Positions 50,490-61,650 of a stretch of 64,000 nt of DNA are shown here, in pieces; the first letter of the stretch is position 1; each line of letters starts with the position of its first letter. Origin of the DNA: Erinaceus europaeus. Its lineage: Eukaryota; Chordata; Mammalia; Eulipotyphla; Erinaceidae. Position numbers and translations under genes: made by a program. The notes under the pieces were generated by a model that was given only the letters and a program-made list of their open reading frames with translations, did no database searches and was not told where the DNA came from. Location of the stretch: contig NC_080162.1 in the NCBI RefSeq assembly GCF_950295315.1, forward strand, positions 69,128,962 through 69,192,961, in the 5' to 3' direction.

Positions 50490-50980
50490 ATTTTTAAAAA
50501 GTTCATGGGCCCCTTGGAATATACCTTAAATAGACTTCCTAGCTTTTTCTAAAGTGGAGATCCCAAATAACCTTCCTGATTATTAAATATTTTGTTCTGC
50601 TTTATATTTTAATGCTTTTCAGCCACCAAGTTGCAGATGCTACCATGACACCAACCTGACTTCCCTAGGCAGACAACCTCACCAATGTGTCCTGGAACCC
50701 CATCTTCCCAGAACCCTACCCGATGAGGGAAAGATAGAAACAGGCCAGGGGAATGGATAGACCTGCCACTGCCTGTATCCAGTGGAGAAGCAATTACAGA
50801 AGCCAGACTTCCCACTTTCTGCATCCCATAAAGATCTTTCATCCATACTACCAAAGAGATAAAGAATAGAGAAACTTCCATTGGAGTGGATGGGATATGG
50901 AATTCTGGTGGTGAGTATTGTATGGAACTGTACACCTCACCCTACAATCTTGTCAATCATTATTAAATCAATTAAAAAAG
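50490..50980 (+). mobile_element. L1-A relative, sense 3' end
   Basis: Sense strand: 'cttttcagccaccaagttgc', 'ggagaagcaattacagaagc', 'ggtggtgagtattgtatgga' and A-rich end 'attaaatcaattaaaaaag'. It shows the true 3'-terminal direction of the family. Confidence 0.88.
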
Positions 50981-51402
50981 TTTCAACACAAGACAGTCAT
51001 ATTTTTATCTGCTTTATAGATGGAGGAATTAATTTCACAACTTTTCTGAAATGAAACTGACCTTAAGTTTTCTGAAGAGTTTTGTAATGTTTTCACAACA
51101 CTTGTCCTTCTCTTCCAGGGTATTAAACTGCCCCCCAACTCACTGCTTTCTTTTGAACTGTGAGTATAAAGTAGATTGTTTATAGTAGAAAGAAATTTGA
51201 CTATGAAAAAGACATGCCAGAGTGTTAACATTTCTGTTTCACAATCTGAGAGAACTAATTTCCCTTTCATCTGACTCTGTAATCAGCAATAAATATAAAG
51301 GCTACTTAAAATTATTTTGGATGAAGAAGGTCACAGATTTGTATTTTAACCATTTTATATTCTCTGGTTTGTTTTAAAGTAGCAAAGGAAATCAAAGTAA
51401 AG
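50981..51402. other. unique sequence, no gene seen
   Basis: A 95-codon open frame (50,983-51,270, minus) carries no recognised motif. Confidence 0.4.
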
Positions 51403-51416
51403 AATATCAATATGGA

Positions 51417-51629
51417 GGGGCCAGGCAATGGTGCATCTGGTTAATCATACACATTACAGTGCACAAGGATCCAGATTCAAGCCCCTGATTCCCACCTGCA
51501 GAGGAAAATCTTCACAAATGGTGAAGCAGGGCTGCAACTCTCTGTCTTTCTCCCTCTCTATCTCCGCCTCTCCTCTCAATTTTTCTCCGTCTCTAACTAA
51601 TAATAAATAAACAAAAAAGATTAAAAAAT
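51417..51629 (+). mobile_element. A-type SINE
   Basis: TSD 'aatatcaatatgga' (51,403-51,416) and 'aatatcaagatgga' (51,630-51,643), one mismatch. Sense full-length. Confidence 0.93.
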
Positions 51630-51643
51630 AATATCAAGATGGA

Positions 51644-52190
51644 AACAACATCTATATCTCATGCCTAGCCTGTACTCAGACTCTTTTTTAAAACATCTCT
51701 TGTCAGAGAATATTGTCCCTAAAATATTCCACACAAGCATAAGTATTTTGTAGCTCTAAAGATATTCAACAACTGTAAACTTTCTAACACCCGTTGCTTC
51801 TTATTTTGGTTTTATCACATGTGAAAAAATCTGGGAGCTCATATTATAAGTAACTTGTATTCAGCAGATCTCTTAAAAGTGTCAAGAAAACATGGGAAAC
51901 CAAGACTATTTTGAATGGCTTCCTTGTGAAATGGATTAGTAAACATTGCTTTATGAAAGCACAGAGCCTGCATGCTGGCAGGTAAATACATGTGCATGAG
52001 CATAGAGGAGGTGGTAGGGAATTCCAGGGGTAAAAGATGTGAGAAATCAACTTGGAATATTTTGTGATGGCCCCTGACTGTGAACATTAGTAGTATCAAC
52101 ATGTACTTTGTGATAATAACAGACTAGCGGTGACTTCAATGTCACTGTGGGGGATAATGAGGCATAGGAAACTAAATAGCACTCTTTAGC
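51644..52190. other. unique sequence, no gene seen
   Basis: Two overlapping minus-strand open frames (51,839-52,102) have no recognised motif or splice context. Confidence 0.4.
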
Positions 52191-52194
52191 AGGG

Positions 52195-52560
52195 ACACGC
52201 AAACTAAAATAACTATGTGGTATAATTTCAGATCCATTAGATTGGCAGAGATTTTCAATCTAATGACATCAACTGTTGTGAGAGTGGAAAATCAGAAGCA
52301 AGGGCTTTCATTCTTGGCTTGTGGGAGTGAAAGCTGGCTAAATGACAATAAGAAGCAATTTTATAATATTTAGTAAAGCTATTATGTACATACATAATCT
52401 CAACTGAACAAATGCTTACACACATGCACACACACACACATACACACAAACAGCCCCAAGCAAGGATCTCATACATATGTCAGATATATAAGCTTATTCA
52501 TTGGAGGTATACTTATGATAATAAAAAGATGTATTGTCAAACAGTTAAAATGAATGCCTA
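52195..52560 (+). mobile_element. ancient L1/HAL1-like fragment
   Basis: 'gatccattagattggcagag', 'cttgtgggagtgaaagctgg' and 'gaagcaattttataatattt' follow the old L1/HAL1 ORF2 3' region ('trimmed gtgggagtgtaaa...' context) in order. A short (CA)n lies at 52,425-52,449. Confidence 0.6.
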
Positions 52561-52561
52561 G

Positions 52562-52738
52562 TGGTCCAGGAGGTGGTGCAGTGGATAAAGCATTAGACTC
52601 TCAAGCATAAGGTCCTCAGTTCAATCCCCAATAGGACGTACACCAGAGTGATGTCTGGTTCTCTCTTTGTGTGTGTCTCTGTCTCTCTCTCTCCTATCTT
52701 TCTCAGTAATAAATGCAATCTATAAAATAAAATAAAAG
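52562..52738 (+). mobile_element. D-type SINE
   Basis: 'gtggtccaggaggtggtgca' to 'tctttctcagtaataaatgc', then (AAAAT)n. Confidence 0.92.
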
Positions 52739-52741
52739 TCT

Positions 52742-53182
52742 GAGGAGTTGGGTGGTGGTGCACTGGGTAGAGTGCACACATTAGGATGCTCAAGGGCCTG
52801 GGTTCAAGCTCCTATTCCCCACTTACAGGGGAGAAGATTCATAAGTGATGATGATTATATATATATATCCCTCTATACCTCACCTTCCCATCTCAATTTC
52901 TCTCTGCCTTTATTAAAAGAAAGAGAGAAATAAACAAAAGAGAAAAAGAAAAAAAGACTAAAAAAATAAAATTAAGGGGCCAGGCAGTGGTGCACCTGAT
53001 TGAGCGTACATGTTACAATGTGCAAGGACCCCAGGTCCCCACCTGAAGGAGAAAAACTTCACAAAAGGTGAAGCAGAGCTGCAGGTGTCTCTCTGTCTCT
53101 ATCCCTCACTATCTCCCCTCCTCTCTCAATTTCCCTCTGTCTCTATCCAATAATAAATAAATAAATAAATAAATAAATAAAA
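52742..53182 (+). mobile_element. two tandem A-type SINEs
   Basis: 52,742-52,974 (head 'gagttgggtggtggtgcact', body with an (AT)n run at 52,857-52,868, A-rich tail) and 52,976-53,182 (head 'ggggccaggcagtggtgcac', (AAAT)n tail). With the D-type SINE just before, three sense SINEs sit head to tail. Confidence 0.88.
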
Positions 53183-53925
53183 TTAATTTCTGAGTTATAG
53201 TTACATTTTTTCAGCATAATAATAATGAACATAAAGTCCATGATATGAATTTAGAAAAACTACTGCAAAAAGCACATGGAAAATTTGATGCCATTTAAGT
53301 AAATTAGTAAAACCACACCAAGCTTTGTTGTGTTGTGAACACACATTCTGCAGTTGTCTTCCCTACCAGACTCTGACCCACCCAGGGCCCTTTATGGACT
53401 TGACCAGTGAGCTCTCTACCTCTGACTTACTGAGTTAACCCAACGGGAGGCACCAACAGGGATAAGGGACACAAGAGGCTCACCCACAGAAGCAGAGAGA
53501 GCTGGGTGTTAACTCTAGCCCCAGCTCCTTACCCATTTTCCCTGTCAGGCCTTCAGAGGCTGTCCTCTTTACTCAAGGCAACAGTGGCTCTCAGATGCGG
53601 AGCTTCCTCAATGCAGACCTTTCGGAATCTGATTCCCTTCAGTCGTTCCTTCCAAGGTGTTTCCCCTTCCTATGCTGACTTCCCTTATCACACAGCCTAC
53701 ACATTTGCACAATTTGCAAACAGGACCTTCATGTTTTCTGGGTCCATAATTTATTGTATGAGTTGAGTTACACATGAAAACTTGACCCTAGTGTTTCTCC
53801 AGGCATAGGAATTGAAACTATGAAGCATAGTCTAGAATCCATTTGTATTTTTTCACAGCTGGAATTTTGTTTGTTTGTTTCTTAAGACCTTAAATATAAG
53901 TATAAAAATCATCAAAACAACTCCT
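53183..53925. other. unique sequence, possible old LTR
   Basis: About 740 bp with no young repeat. The 86-codon open frame at 53,506-53,766 (plus) is Ser/Pro-rich and unrecognised. Confidence 0.35.
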
Positions 53926-53926
53926 A

Positions 53927-54032
53927 GGCTGGGCAAATAGCATCCCAGACTTGCATGCATGAGACCTTGAGGTACCGGATTCAATCCCCAACACCACCAT
54001 AAGCCAGAGCTGAATAGTGGGCTGGTAATACA
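53927..54032 (+). mobile_element. C/D-like SINE
   Basis: 'gggcaaatagcatcccagac', 'cggattcaatccccaacacc' and 'aagccagagctgaatagtgg'. The head differs from C-type but the 3' half matches it. Confidence 0.75.
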
Positions 54033-54480
54033 ATTCATGCTACTTATGAGAAGATGAGAATTGAAATATTGTAGTAATGCTGGTTAAGTAGAACTGGGCA
54101 CCAGTTTCTGGACCTGCCATGGTTTCTGTTTGAGAATGTACAGATCCTGCAGGTTGCGTCCTTTCACATACACAGCCACTCTTCAGTCTGGCTAGAAGAA
54201 GTTGCCAGAACCTCTTAACAGACTATGCAATTAGTCCACTTGCATGTGCCTGCCAACATCCTGAGTGATGCAATATTTATATGGATTTAAAGCCTTGCTT
54301 GCTGATGTTAGCCACCCAGTTCAGGAAACTCTGTTCCTGATATATATTCAGTTCAGGACACCTCTGTGAAAGGAAGTAGAATTTAGGGGTGGAGAATAGC
54401 AGGAGGATTTTAACTATTCAAATATTTGCACCTTCTTTAATATACTCTCAAAAATTAACTTAGAAACTGTTATGTAAAAA
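54033..54480. other. unique sequence, no gene seen
   Basis: Nothing recognised. Confidence 0.4.
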
Positions 54481-54486
54481 TATTCA

Positions 54487-54840
54487 CGGGGTCTGGTCAG
54501 GCAGTAGCGCAGTGGGGTAAGTGCAAATGGCACAAAGCGCAAGGACCAGCATAAGGATCCCAGTTTGAGCCTCTGGCTCCCCACCTGCAAGGGAGTCGCC
54601 TCACAAACAGTGAGGCAGGTGTGCAGGTGTCTTTCTCTCTCCCTCTCTGTCTCCCCTCCTGTCTCAGTTTTTCTCTGTCCTGTCCAACAACAACAGCAAT
54701 TACAACAATAATAATAACAACAAGAGTAACAGCAAAGACAACAATATGGGTGGAAAAATGGCCTCCAGGAGCAGTGGATTCCTAATGCAGGCACTGAGCC
54801 CCAGCAATAACCCTGGAGGAGATAAATAAATAAATAAATA
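54487..54840 (+). mobile_element. B+ SINE, full length
   Basis: The best B+ copy: head 'ggtcaggcagtagcgcagtg', body, (AAC)n, module at 54,762-54,822 ('gcctccaggagcagtggatt' to 'cccagcaataaccctggagg') and (AAAT)n tail. 'aatattcac' on the left and 'agtattcac' on the right are the TSD. Confidence 0.92.
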
Positions 54841-55270
54841 AAGTATTCACAGCTGTTAAAATCTGGGAAGCTAATACACTGATGTATGTTATGTAATGTT
54901 TTAGTTAAAATATTTCTTCTTAAAAAACATTTTCTTGTAGTAATAACCTTTAGAATATAAAGTGTTTTATCATTTAAGGTGACACAATATGAGTTCCAAG
55001 GCAAATTGCACCTGATGGAAAGCTCTCCCTGGTCCTAAAAACCAGCACTTCTTTCAAAGCTCCCAAATAAATTCTGCATAGCTGAGTGAAATAATTTTAC
55101 ATTCTTTATTTGGAAAAGTGCAGAGTGCAGTTAGAAATAGAGTAGGTGAGTAAAGCAAGGTAAAAATGGCCTTCAGTCAACTCTGAGAAGCATCATGGGG
55201 GTCACAGACTGTGATGTTAATAGATCATGTGTACCTTCCTATTTCTATAAGTTATTGTTAACCAAAAACC
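54841..55270. other. unique sequence, no gene seen
   Basis: Nothing recognised. Confidence 0.4.
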
Positions 55271-55278
55271 CTATCATT

Positions 55279-55550
55279 TAAAAAATTTTATTTATAAAAT
55301 GGAAACACTGACAAGACCATAGGATGAGAGGGGTACAACACCACACAATTCCCACCACCAGAACTTTGTATCCCATCCCCTCCCCTGATAGCTTTCCTAT
55401 TCTTTATCCCTCTGGGAGTATGGACCCAAGGTCATTGTAGGGTACAAAAAGTGGAAGGTCTGGCTTCTGTAATTACTTCCTGGCTGAACCCATGTTCAGC
55501 CAGGGTTCTGGGGCAGGGTTTTGGGGAAGCCAGGCTCCAGGATACATTGG
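55279..55550 (-). mobile_element. L1-A relative, 5'-truncated insertion
   Basis: Antisense 3' UTR, 'aatggaaacactgacaagac' to 'ccaggatacattggt'. The left flank 'tatcattt' and right flank 'tatcactt' may be its TSD. A perfect short inverted pair 'ctggctgaacc'/'gttcagccagg' occurs at 55,481-55,505. Confidence 0.82.
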
Positions 55551-55555
55551 TTATC

Positions 55556-55576
55556 TTTTTTTTTCTTTATTGGGGA
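55556..55576 (-). mobile_element. 21-bp L1-B 3'-end micro-insertion
   Basis: On the minus strand the insert reads 'tccccaataaagaaa' plus poly(A), the exact 3' terminus of L1-B. A perfect 10-bp TSD 'attggttatc' lies at 55,546-55,555 and 55,577-55,586. Confidence 0.85.
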
Positions 55577-55851
55577 ATTGGTTATCACTTGTTTTTTATG
55601 TTGCTGGGGAAGTTGCCTGTATAGACACAAAATAATATTGAAAATTATGCAACTGTTAAACTTCCTAAAACATTTGTAACTCTCTAAATCTTATCATTTA
55701 GAGTCAACTCTGTATTGTTTTGCCTTAGGTACAGCTTTGTATATGTAGGGGGAGACACTTAGTGGGGGAAGTCTGAGGGATGCGGGCTGTGGTATATGCT
55801 CAAGGGCTCATGCAGACACACACTGAAGGTTGTGGCTTCAAGGTTTTAGAA

Positions 55852-56100
55852 TGTTCTTGGAGAGATACTGTAGTGGTTATGCAGAAAGATTTTAATGCTT
55901 GAAGCGCTAGGTTCAGCCCTCAGCACCATCATGAAGCCAGAATTCAACAGTGACCTGTCAAATAAATTTAAAAAAATAATAAATGGTTTTAATGGGATGG
56001 ATATGTTTATGCCTGAGGCTACAAAGACCTAGGTTCAATTCCCTACCCTACCATAAGCCAGAGCTGAGCAGTGCTCTCATTAAAAAAGAAAAAAGAAAAA
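55852..56100 (+). mobile_element. two C-type SINEs, diverged
   Basis: 55,852-55,978 ('gagatactgtagtggttatg' to 'agaattcaacagtgacctg') is an old relative. 55,988-56,100 ('tatgcctgaggctacaaaga' to 'gagctgagcagtgctctc') is closer to consensus with its 5' part deleted. Confidence 0.75.
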
Positions 56101-56333
56101 GTAAAATAAAATAAGGTGTTCTAAGACTTTCTGTTTTTCTTTCTTCTGCACAAACTACATTTATTAATGTAGAAATATAAACAATATGTAGAGTGACAAG
56201 TCATAAGAACTAGTAGTATTTATGGATGCATTTCTATGTATATTGATATAATTCAAAATGTCTTACTTGTTTTGATGCGCTTGTCATTAAAAATCCTAGG
56301 GTGAATTTAATTGCAATTAAAAATTCTAGTGGG

Positions 56334-56570
56334 GGAAGTGGAGCTAGCATTCCAGAGTTCTCTTCTCTTCTCTTCTCTTCTCTTCTCTTCTCTTCTCTTC
56401 TCTTCTCTTCTCTTCTCCTCTCTTCTCTCTTCTCCTCTCTTCTCCTCTCTTCTCCTCTCTCCACCTCTCCTCTCTTCTCCTCTCCTCTCCTCTCCTCTCC
56501 TCTTCTCTCCCCTCCACTTCTCTCTCTCTCCCTCTCTCTCTCTCTCTCAAAAAATAAAATTAAAAAAAAA
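56334..56570 (+). repeat. (TCTCT)n array flanked by a TSD
   Basis: A pyrimidine pentamer array (56,359-56,548) ends in 'tctctcaaaaaataaaatt' and poly(A). 'aaaattctagtggg' is found on both sides (about 56,320-56,333 and 56,569-56,581). The unit is therefore a retroposed SINE whose short head ('gaagtggagctagcattcca') survives and whose pyrimidine tract has expanded. Confidence 0.8.
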
Positions 56571-56625
56571 ATTCTAGTGGGAAGCAGAAGCATAAAAAGC
56601 TTAGCTGAGCATAGAGAGCCCAGAA

Positions 56626-56861
56626 AGGAGTCAGGTGGTGGCGCACCTGGTTGAGCACATGTCACAATGTGCAAGGACCCAGGTTCGAGACCCTGGTCCC
56701 CACCTGTGGGGGAAAGCTTTGTGTGTAGTGAAGAAGTTTTGCAGGTATCACTCTGTCTCTCTCACTCCCTTCTGTCTCAATTTCTCAATTTGGCTGTCTC
56801 TATCCAATAAATAAATAAAGATAATTAAAGTTCCTCAATTAAAAAAAAAGAGAGAGAGAGA
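56626..56861 (+). mobile_element. A-type SINE with perfect TSD
   Basis: TSD 'agagagcccagaa' at 56,613-56,625 and 56,862-56,874. Sense full-length. Confidence 0.93.
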
Positions 56862-56979
56862 AGAGAGCCCAGAAGTACTAATACCATGATTGGTATTCAA
56901 GCAGTATGGTGTGAGGCCCCTATGCTGCACTGCCCTCATCATTAATGTCCTGGCATACCACTACATACAAGTCTTAAGA

Positions 56980-57172
56980 TTTTTTTGTTTTGTTTTTGAT
57001 GGAGACAAAGAGAGAAATTAAGAGGGAAAGGGGAGATAGGGAGAGAAAGAGAGATATACCTGCAGCACTGCGTAACTGTTCATGAGGCTTCCCCAGGCAG
57101 GCAGGGGCCAAGAGCTTTAAACCCAGTTTTTGCTCATAGTAAAGTGTATTCTCTATAGCATGGATAAACCGT
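56980..57172 (-). mobile_element. A-type SINE, diverged
   Basis: Reversed: 'gatatacctgcagcactgcg' and 'gcaggcaggggccaagagct'. The head end is lost at about 57,172. Confidence 0.8.
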
Positions 57173-57438
57173 ACTCTCAAGCTGGCCAGTATTCTATGAC
57201 TCATGCTCCTTGTACACACACACCCTTTGAACTGAAGGACAGCCCTCCCTCCCCATGATGTTCAGAACAGGCCTTCCCAGGTTGTGTTACTATGGCATGT
57301 GGTTTATTTCCTGCTGAAGACAGCCAAGGCCCTGCAGGTTCACGAGAAATTTTTACCATTCATTTAACTAGAAGATCGAAAATTGGGGAATTAAAACTTT
57401 CATTAGAAGTAACTCTTCTATCAGAGATAACCTATTTA
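57173..57438. other. unique sequence, no gene seen
   Basis: Left flank of the mariner-like MITE. Open frames around 57,292-57,556 overlap the MITE and are not convincing. Confidence 0.4.
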
Positions 57439-57508
57439 TTGGGTTGCTGGAAAAGTCTTGACATATTTTTCTGTGCAAAAGTGTGTCATGACTTTTCTGA
57501 CAAACCAG
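57439..57508. mobile_element. mariner-like MITE, palindromic
   Basis: A 70-bp near-palindrome flanked by TA (57,437-57,438 and 57,509-57,510), the mariner target site. The ends 'ttgggttgctggaaaagtc' and 'gacttttctgacaaaccag' are inverted repeats matching at about 14 of 19 positions, and the inner arms also pair ('tgacata...'/'...tgtgtca'). The length and the all-palindrome layout resemble MADE1-type MITEs. It has no transposase and could only have moved in trans. Confidence 0.65.
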
Positions 57509-57965
57509 TATATAACAGAGCAAACAGGTAATTACAGCATGTCTAGTCTTCATCATGACTTACCTTCTCCTTGTCATATGAGACCCTCTCTTCTGTCCTT
57601 GAAGTCCGAGACTGCCAGCCCATTTCCTTAGCTCAGAGTGAAAACTCTCAGTTGGTCCTATTAACTTTTGAATCTATATCCATGTGATTTCTCCATACAT
57701 ACACAATTAAAATTGCTCTTTTCTCCTACTAACTCTCCTGATGTAAATTTGGGTGCTCCACCATTTTCAGAACACAGAACGATAGAAGAAATTTTCCTTT
57801 GTGCCATTATAGTACACATAAGTCCCAATTTCCCTGGGCTAGCACCCCAACATTGGAACACAGGGCATATACTCTTAGAATATTGATATATATGCCATTA
57901 TATTATCTTCAGAAAGGGTCCTATTTTCAGTGAAATATATCCTCATAGAAGCTGGGTCCTATTGA
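57509..57965. other. unique sequence, no gene seen
   Basis: The overlapping frames at 57,661-57,886 on both strands carry no recognised motif. Confidence 0.4.
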
Positions 57966-57967
57966 CC

Positions 57968-58405
57968 TTTAAGTTTTTTGTTTAATATTGTATTTAATGG
58001 ATAGAAACAGAAATGGAAAGGAAAGAGGGAGATAGAGAGGAAGAAAGAGAGACACGGGGCCAGATGGTGGCACACCTGGTTGAGCGCACATGCTACAACG
58101 CACAAGGACCCAGGTTCGAGTCCCAGTCCCCACCTGTGGGGGGGAAAGCTTCACGAATGGTAAAGCAGGGCTGCAGGTGTCTCTCTGTCTCTCTTTCTCT
58201 CTATCCCCCCTTCCCTCTTGATTTCTGGCTGTCTCTATCCAATAAATAAATAAAGATAATTAAAAAAATTAAATCTTTAAAAAAAAAAAAGAGAGAGACA
58301 TGCTGCACTGCTTTACCACTCAACAGAAAGCAGGTGGTAGAGACTGGAGGCTTGAACCCAGTCCTTGTGCATTATAACATGGGTGTGCCACTGCCTGGTC
58401 CCCCT
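57968..58405 (-). mobile_element. A-type SINE split by another A-type SINE
   Basis: Reversed host: tail part at 57,968-58,054, head part at about 58,290-58,405 ('gacatgctgcactgctttac' to 'gtgccactgcctggtcccc'). Confidence 0.86.
58055..58289 (+). mobile_element. A-type SINE (nested)
   Basis: Sense full-length copy, 'ggggccagatggtggcacac'. TSD 'agagagacac' on the left and 'agagagacat' on the right, taken from the host SINE. Confidence 0.92.
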
Positions 58406-58484
58406 TTAAGCTTTTTATTTTTTAAAGGAGAGTCACATCCTCACAAAATATGAATGCCACTGACAGGCAAAAAATAATACTTTA

Positions 58485-58845
58485 TTACTGTTTGTAACTT
58501 GTATTCCTTTGATTTTTTTTTTTTTGGGGTGTGTGTATGTGTTAGGTTGAGATCTTTTGGTATATTCACTGGACATTTTTATTTCAATGTCCATAAACTA
58601 CTATTATCTTTGTCCAAAATTTTAATGGATTATTTTTCTTTTTTTTTTTTCTTATCAATTTGTATAACATATATGTCTATATAGTGATTAAAGGGCTTTT
58701 TGATCAATATATCACAAATGCTTTTTCTCATGGTATCTCTTGACTTTTAAATTATTTTTGGTATCTTTAGATTGAAGAACTATTTAATATTTATAAAGAC
58801 AAGTTAATCTTCTTTCTGGACTCTGAGGTTGAGTCCTTCTCACTG
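58485..58845 (-). mobile_element. ancient L1 (L1M-like) fragment
   Basis: In antisense: 'ttaaagggctttttgatcaa', 'tcacaaatgctttttctcat' and 'ctcttgacttttaaattatt' resemble the L1M ORF2 3' region read in reverse. Diverged. Confidence 0.5.
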
Positions 58846-58875
58846 CCCATTTTACTGTAGAAAATGTAGGCAAAA

Positions 58876-59090
58876 TGCCAGGCAGGAGCACATCTGGTTA
58901 AGTGCACATATTACTATGCACAAGGGTTTAAGCTCCCAGAACCCTCCTACAGGGGGAAACTTCGTAAGTGGTGAAGCAATGCTGCAGGTATCTCTCTCTG
59001 TTTCTCCTTCTCTATCCCCCTTCCCTCTCAATTTCTCTCTATCATATTAGATTAAATTAAGTTAAAAAAGAAAGAAAGAAAGAATAGGCA
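58876..59090 (+). mobile_element. A-type SINE, head-deleted
   Basis: 'gccaggcaggagcacatctg' to 'caagggtttaagctcc' (about 15 bp missing before the B-box), body, and (AAAG)n tail at 59,068-59,085. Confidence 0.87.
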
Positions 59091-59209
59091 CTATAAATAA
59101 AAACAAGCAAAAAGTAAAAAAACATTCAAGTATAATACTATTTCCCAGATACGTAAAAAATTGTTAATGATTGAGGCATTTCCAATAAATTTATTAAGCA
59201 TAAGAACAG

Positions 59210-59500
59210 ATATAAAAATTCTTGTGCTGTACTAGGAAACAAGCCTAGAACTTGATCACACATTGCTAAGTCACCCCAGCCCAATTTCTCTATTATTTTT
59301 ATGAGGAAGTGGGGAAGGAGAGAGAGAAGAGAGAGAATAAGGAAGAGGAAGAGACACTAAAGTACTCTCCAGGACATCCATAGAGTTTCACTGGTAGAAA
59401 CTTCCGTTCTTTGTGCTCTTAGGTGGTGTAGGGAATTGAAGCCAGAGCCTCAGACACAGAAGGAAATATACTACCACTGAACTGTGACCTCCTTAGTCCA
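59210..59500 (-). mobile_element. two degraded tRNA-derived SINEs
   Basis: 59,210-59,282 ('gtgctgtactaggaaacaag' to 'tcaccccagccc') looks D-like. 59,290-59,500 has a purine tract and 'gggaattgaagccagagcct' then 'tactaccactgaactgtgac', a reversed SINE pattern of uncertain type. Confidence 0.45.
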
Positions 59501-59591
59501 CAGACACAATTAAGGGAAGGAATGAAGGAAGAGCCTTCTTAAGAGAGGTTATCTTTAGTATAGTGTTCCAAGACACTCAAGACTGTACGGT

Positions 59592-59931
59592 AATTTTTTT
59601 TTTTCCTTCAGGGTTATTGCTGGGGCTCAGTGCCTGCACTATGAATCCACTTCTCCTGGAGGCTATTTTTCCCATTTTGTTGCCCTTGTTGTTTATCGTT
59701 GTTGTTGTTATTATTGTTGTTATTATTGCTGTTGTTGAATAGGACAGAGAGAAATGGAGAGATGAGGGGAAGACAGGGGGGAGAGAAAGACACCTGCAGA
59801 CCTGCTTCACCACTTGTGAAGTGACTCTCCACTGCAGATGGGGAGCTGAGGGCTCAAACTGCGATCCTTAAGTGGGTCCTTGCACTTTGCCGCCCTATAT
59901 GTGCTTAACCTACTGTGCTACCGCCTGGCCC
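59592..59931 (-). mobile_element. B+ SINE
   Basis: Reversed: module at 59,610-59,668 ('cagggttattgctggggctc' to 'cttctcctggaggc'), (GTT)n, body, and head end 'gctaccgcctggcccc'. Confidence 0.92.
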
Positions 59932-61515
59932 CAATTATCATATTATAAGGGAAGCCCTGAGTCCTTATCAGTATTGGCTGACAAAATATTTTAAAAGGCA
60001 TTTTCAAAGTGTTTGTAGAATCTACCCATTTTGAGGAGGATACCCACGGAGCACAGACAATCCCTTTGCTGGGAAAATCTCTCTGCACCCACCATGATGT
60101 CCCTGGTTGCCTCTTGTGAAGTAAATCAGTAATCCATGTCCTTAAACCCCAAATTCCTCCATCACAAACCCCTCCCCTCTCTCCATCACATGCTCAGTCT
60201 GAGCACTTAAACTCCAAATGTTATCTGGAACTTTGCCTGAGCCCCAAATTCTCCTGGGTCTCATTTACTATTTTGCTCCAGGCACTAAACAGACTAAGTA
60301 CAAAGTTTCCATTGTTTCCAAAGGGGATTTTGCACTAACTGTGCTCCTGGATTCATTAGAAAAACATATGATTTTCAAAGTGTGTTTTTCTAAACAATGT
60401 ATATTTTTGTTGGTTATGTTGAAAACAAAATAATGCACTTTAGAAGCCTCATTTAGCTCTAGTTCAATTATTGCACTAACATATTGATGATGATATAAAG
60501 GAAAGAAAATGTATTTTTGCTCTGATGCTACCTGTTTTCACATCTTTAATATTTTTCAGCAAAAAAGCAATAGGAGGAATAGTCATCAATATAAAAAAGT
60601 AACAAATTTAAAAGAGCAGTTTCTTTTCTTTCCCTCACCTCAAGTCAGAACAAATTCCCTGCTAGTGAATTTCACTGATGTATGTTAAGTGCTTTTAAAC
60701 AACACAGGTTTGTTTCTGTCTACACCTGTGTTCTCTGTTGATCTACTAAGTCATCCTTAGCTTGATTCTTCTTTAGAGCTAATGCACTGGGGGAAACTAT
60801 CACAGAAGTGCATTGAAACTTCTATTTTCTCCAACCACATTTTCAGACAGGCTCTCTTGGATCTTCCTTACCATCTCTTAATGAGATTTACAACAAATGT
60901 TATTGGTGCCTTAGCCATATGCCCCTACCATTCACAACTAAGGCTTTTTAATACAAGTGTTTGAATTTTTCACTTGACTTCACTCTAAAGATGGCATGGA
61001 ATGAACACCCCTAGGAGTGGCTCTGGGTGAGTGACTGAGGGGAGTTGGTAGATAAATAACAGTTATCTCACTTCTCAGATGGAACACCTCAGTATGGTGC
61101 TCTTCAAAATTTCCCAGGAATCTCCATAGAATTAAAGCTAGTTACTCATTCTTTATTAACACATCCATGACTTCCTTCTTTCCCTTTCCCAAATAAACTC
61201 CTTATTTTCATATGTTTCTCTTCTGCTCTGCTTCCAGGAGACTAAAAGACAAGGAAATGTTCGCAGGGTGCCTGACTGTGCCTGTCACACACACTCTTTC
61301 CTTGGAATCTCTTACTGGGACAGAGAGAAATTCGGACTGGAAATTAGGACTCTCACATGTGAATGAAGCTTTGAAGGGGCTATAGTGCAGTATCAGATTG
61401 ACAAAGCAGAATGCAAGGAGAGAGGGGAAGGATAAATGGAGGAAAAGAAGAGGGATAAGAAGAGACAGAAGGGCAGATGGGTGAAAGAATTAAGAGATAT
61501 AGAATGATATCCTGC
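59932..61515. other. repeat-poor interval
   Basis: About 1.58 kb, the longest stretch in the window without a recognisable SINE, LINE or LTR. Open frames (60,218-60,433 and 60,782-60,964) are short and unrecognised. I see no CpG island or exon/intron pattern. Confidence 0.45.
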
Positions 61516-61516
61516 T

Positions 61517-61517
61517 A

Positions 61518-61549
<32 letters not shown>
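61517..61549. repeat. (CT)n(CA)n compound microsatellite
   Basis: (TC)n followed directly by (AC)n, together about 33 bp. Confidence 0.95.
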
Positions 61550-61650
61550 TAACTTAGGGGGCTAATACTTCAGGTGTGATGCCATCACCCTTCAATTCAT
61601 TCTCTTCCCACCATTCCCCAGGAAGGTACTGCTTTAGAAGGCTACATGGT

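Noticed and set aside
54414..55004. 196-codon minus-strand frame.
   Set aside because: Mostly the reverse strand of a full-length B+ SINE, extended by chance at both ends.
56234..56674. Long frames of up to 146 codons.
   Set aside because: Same cause: (TCTCT)n expansion within a retroposed unit.
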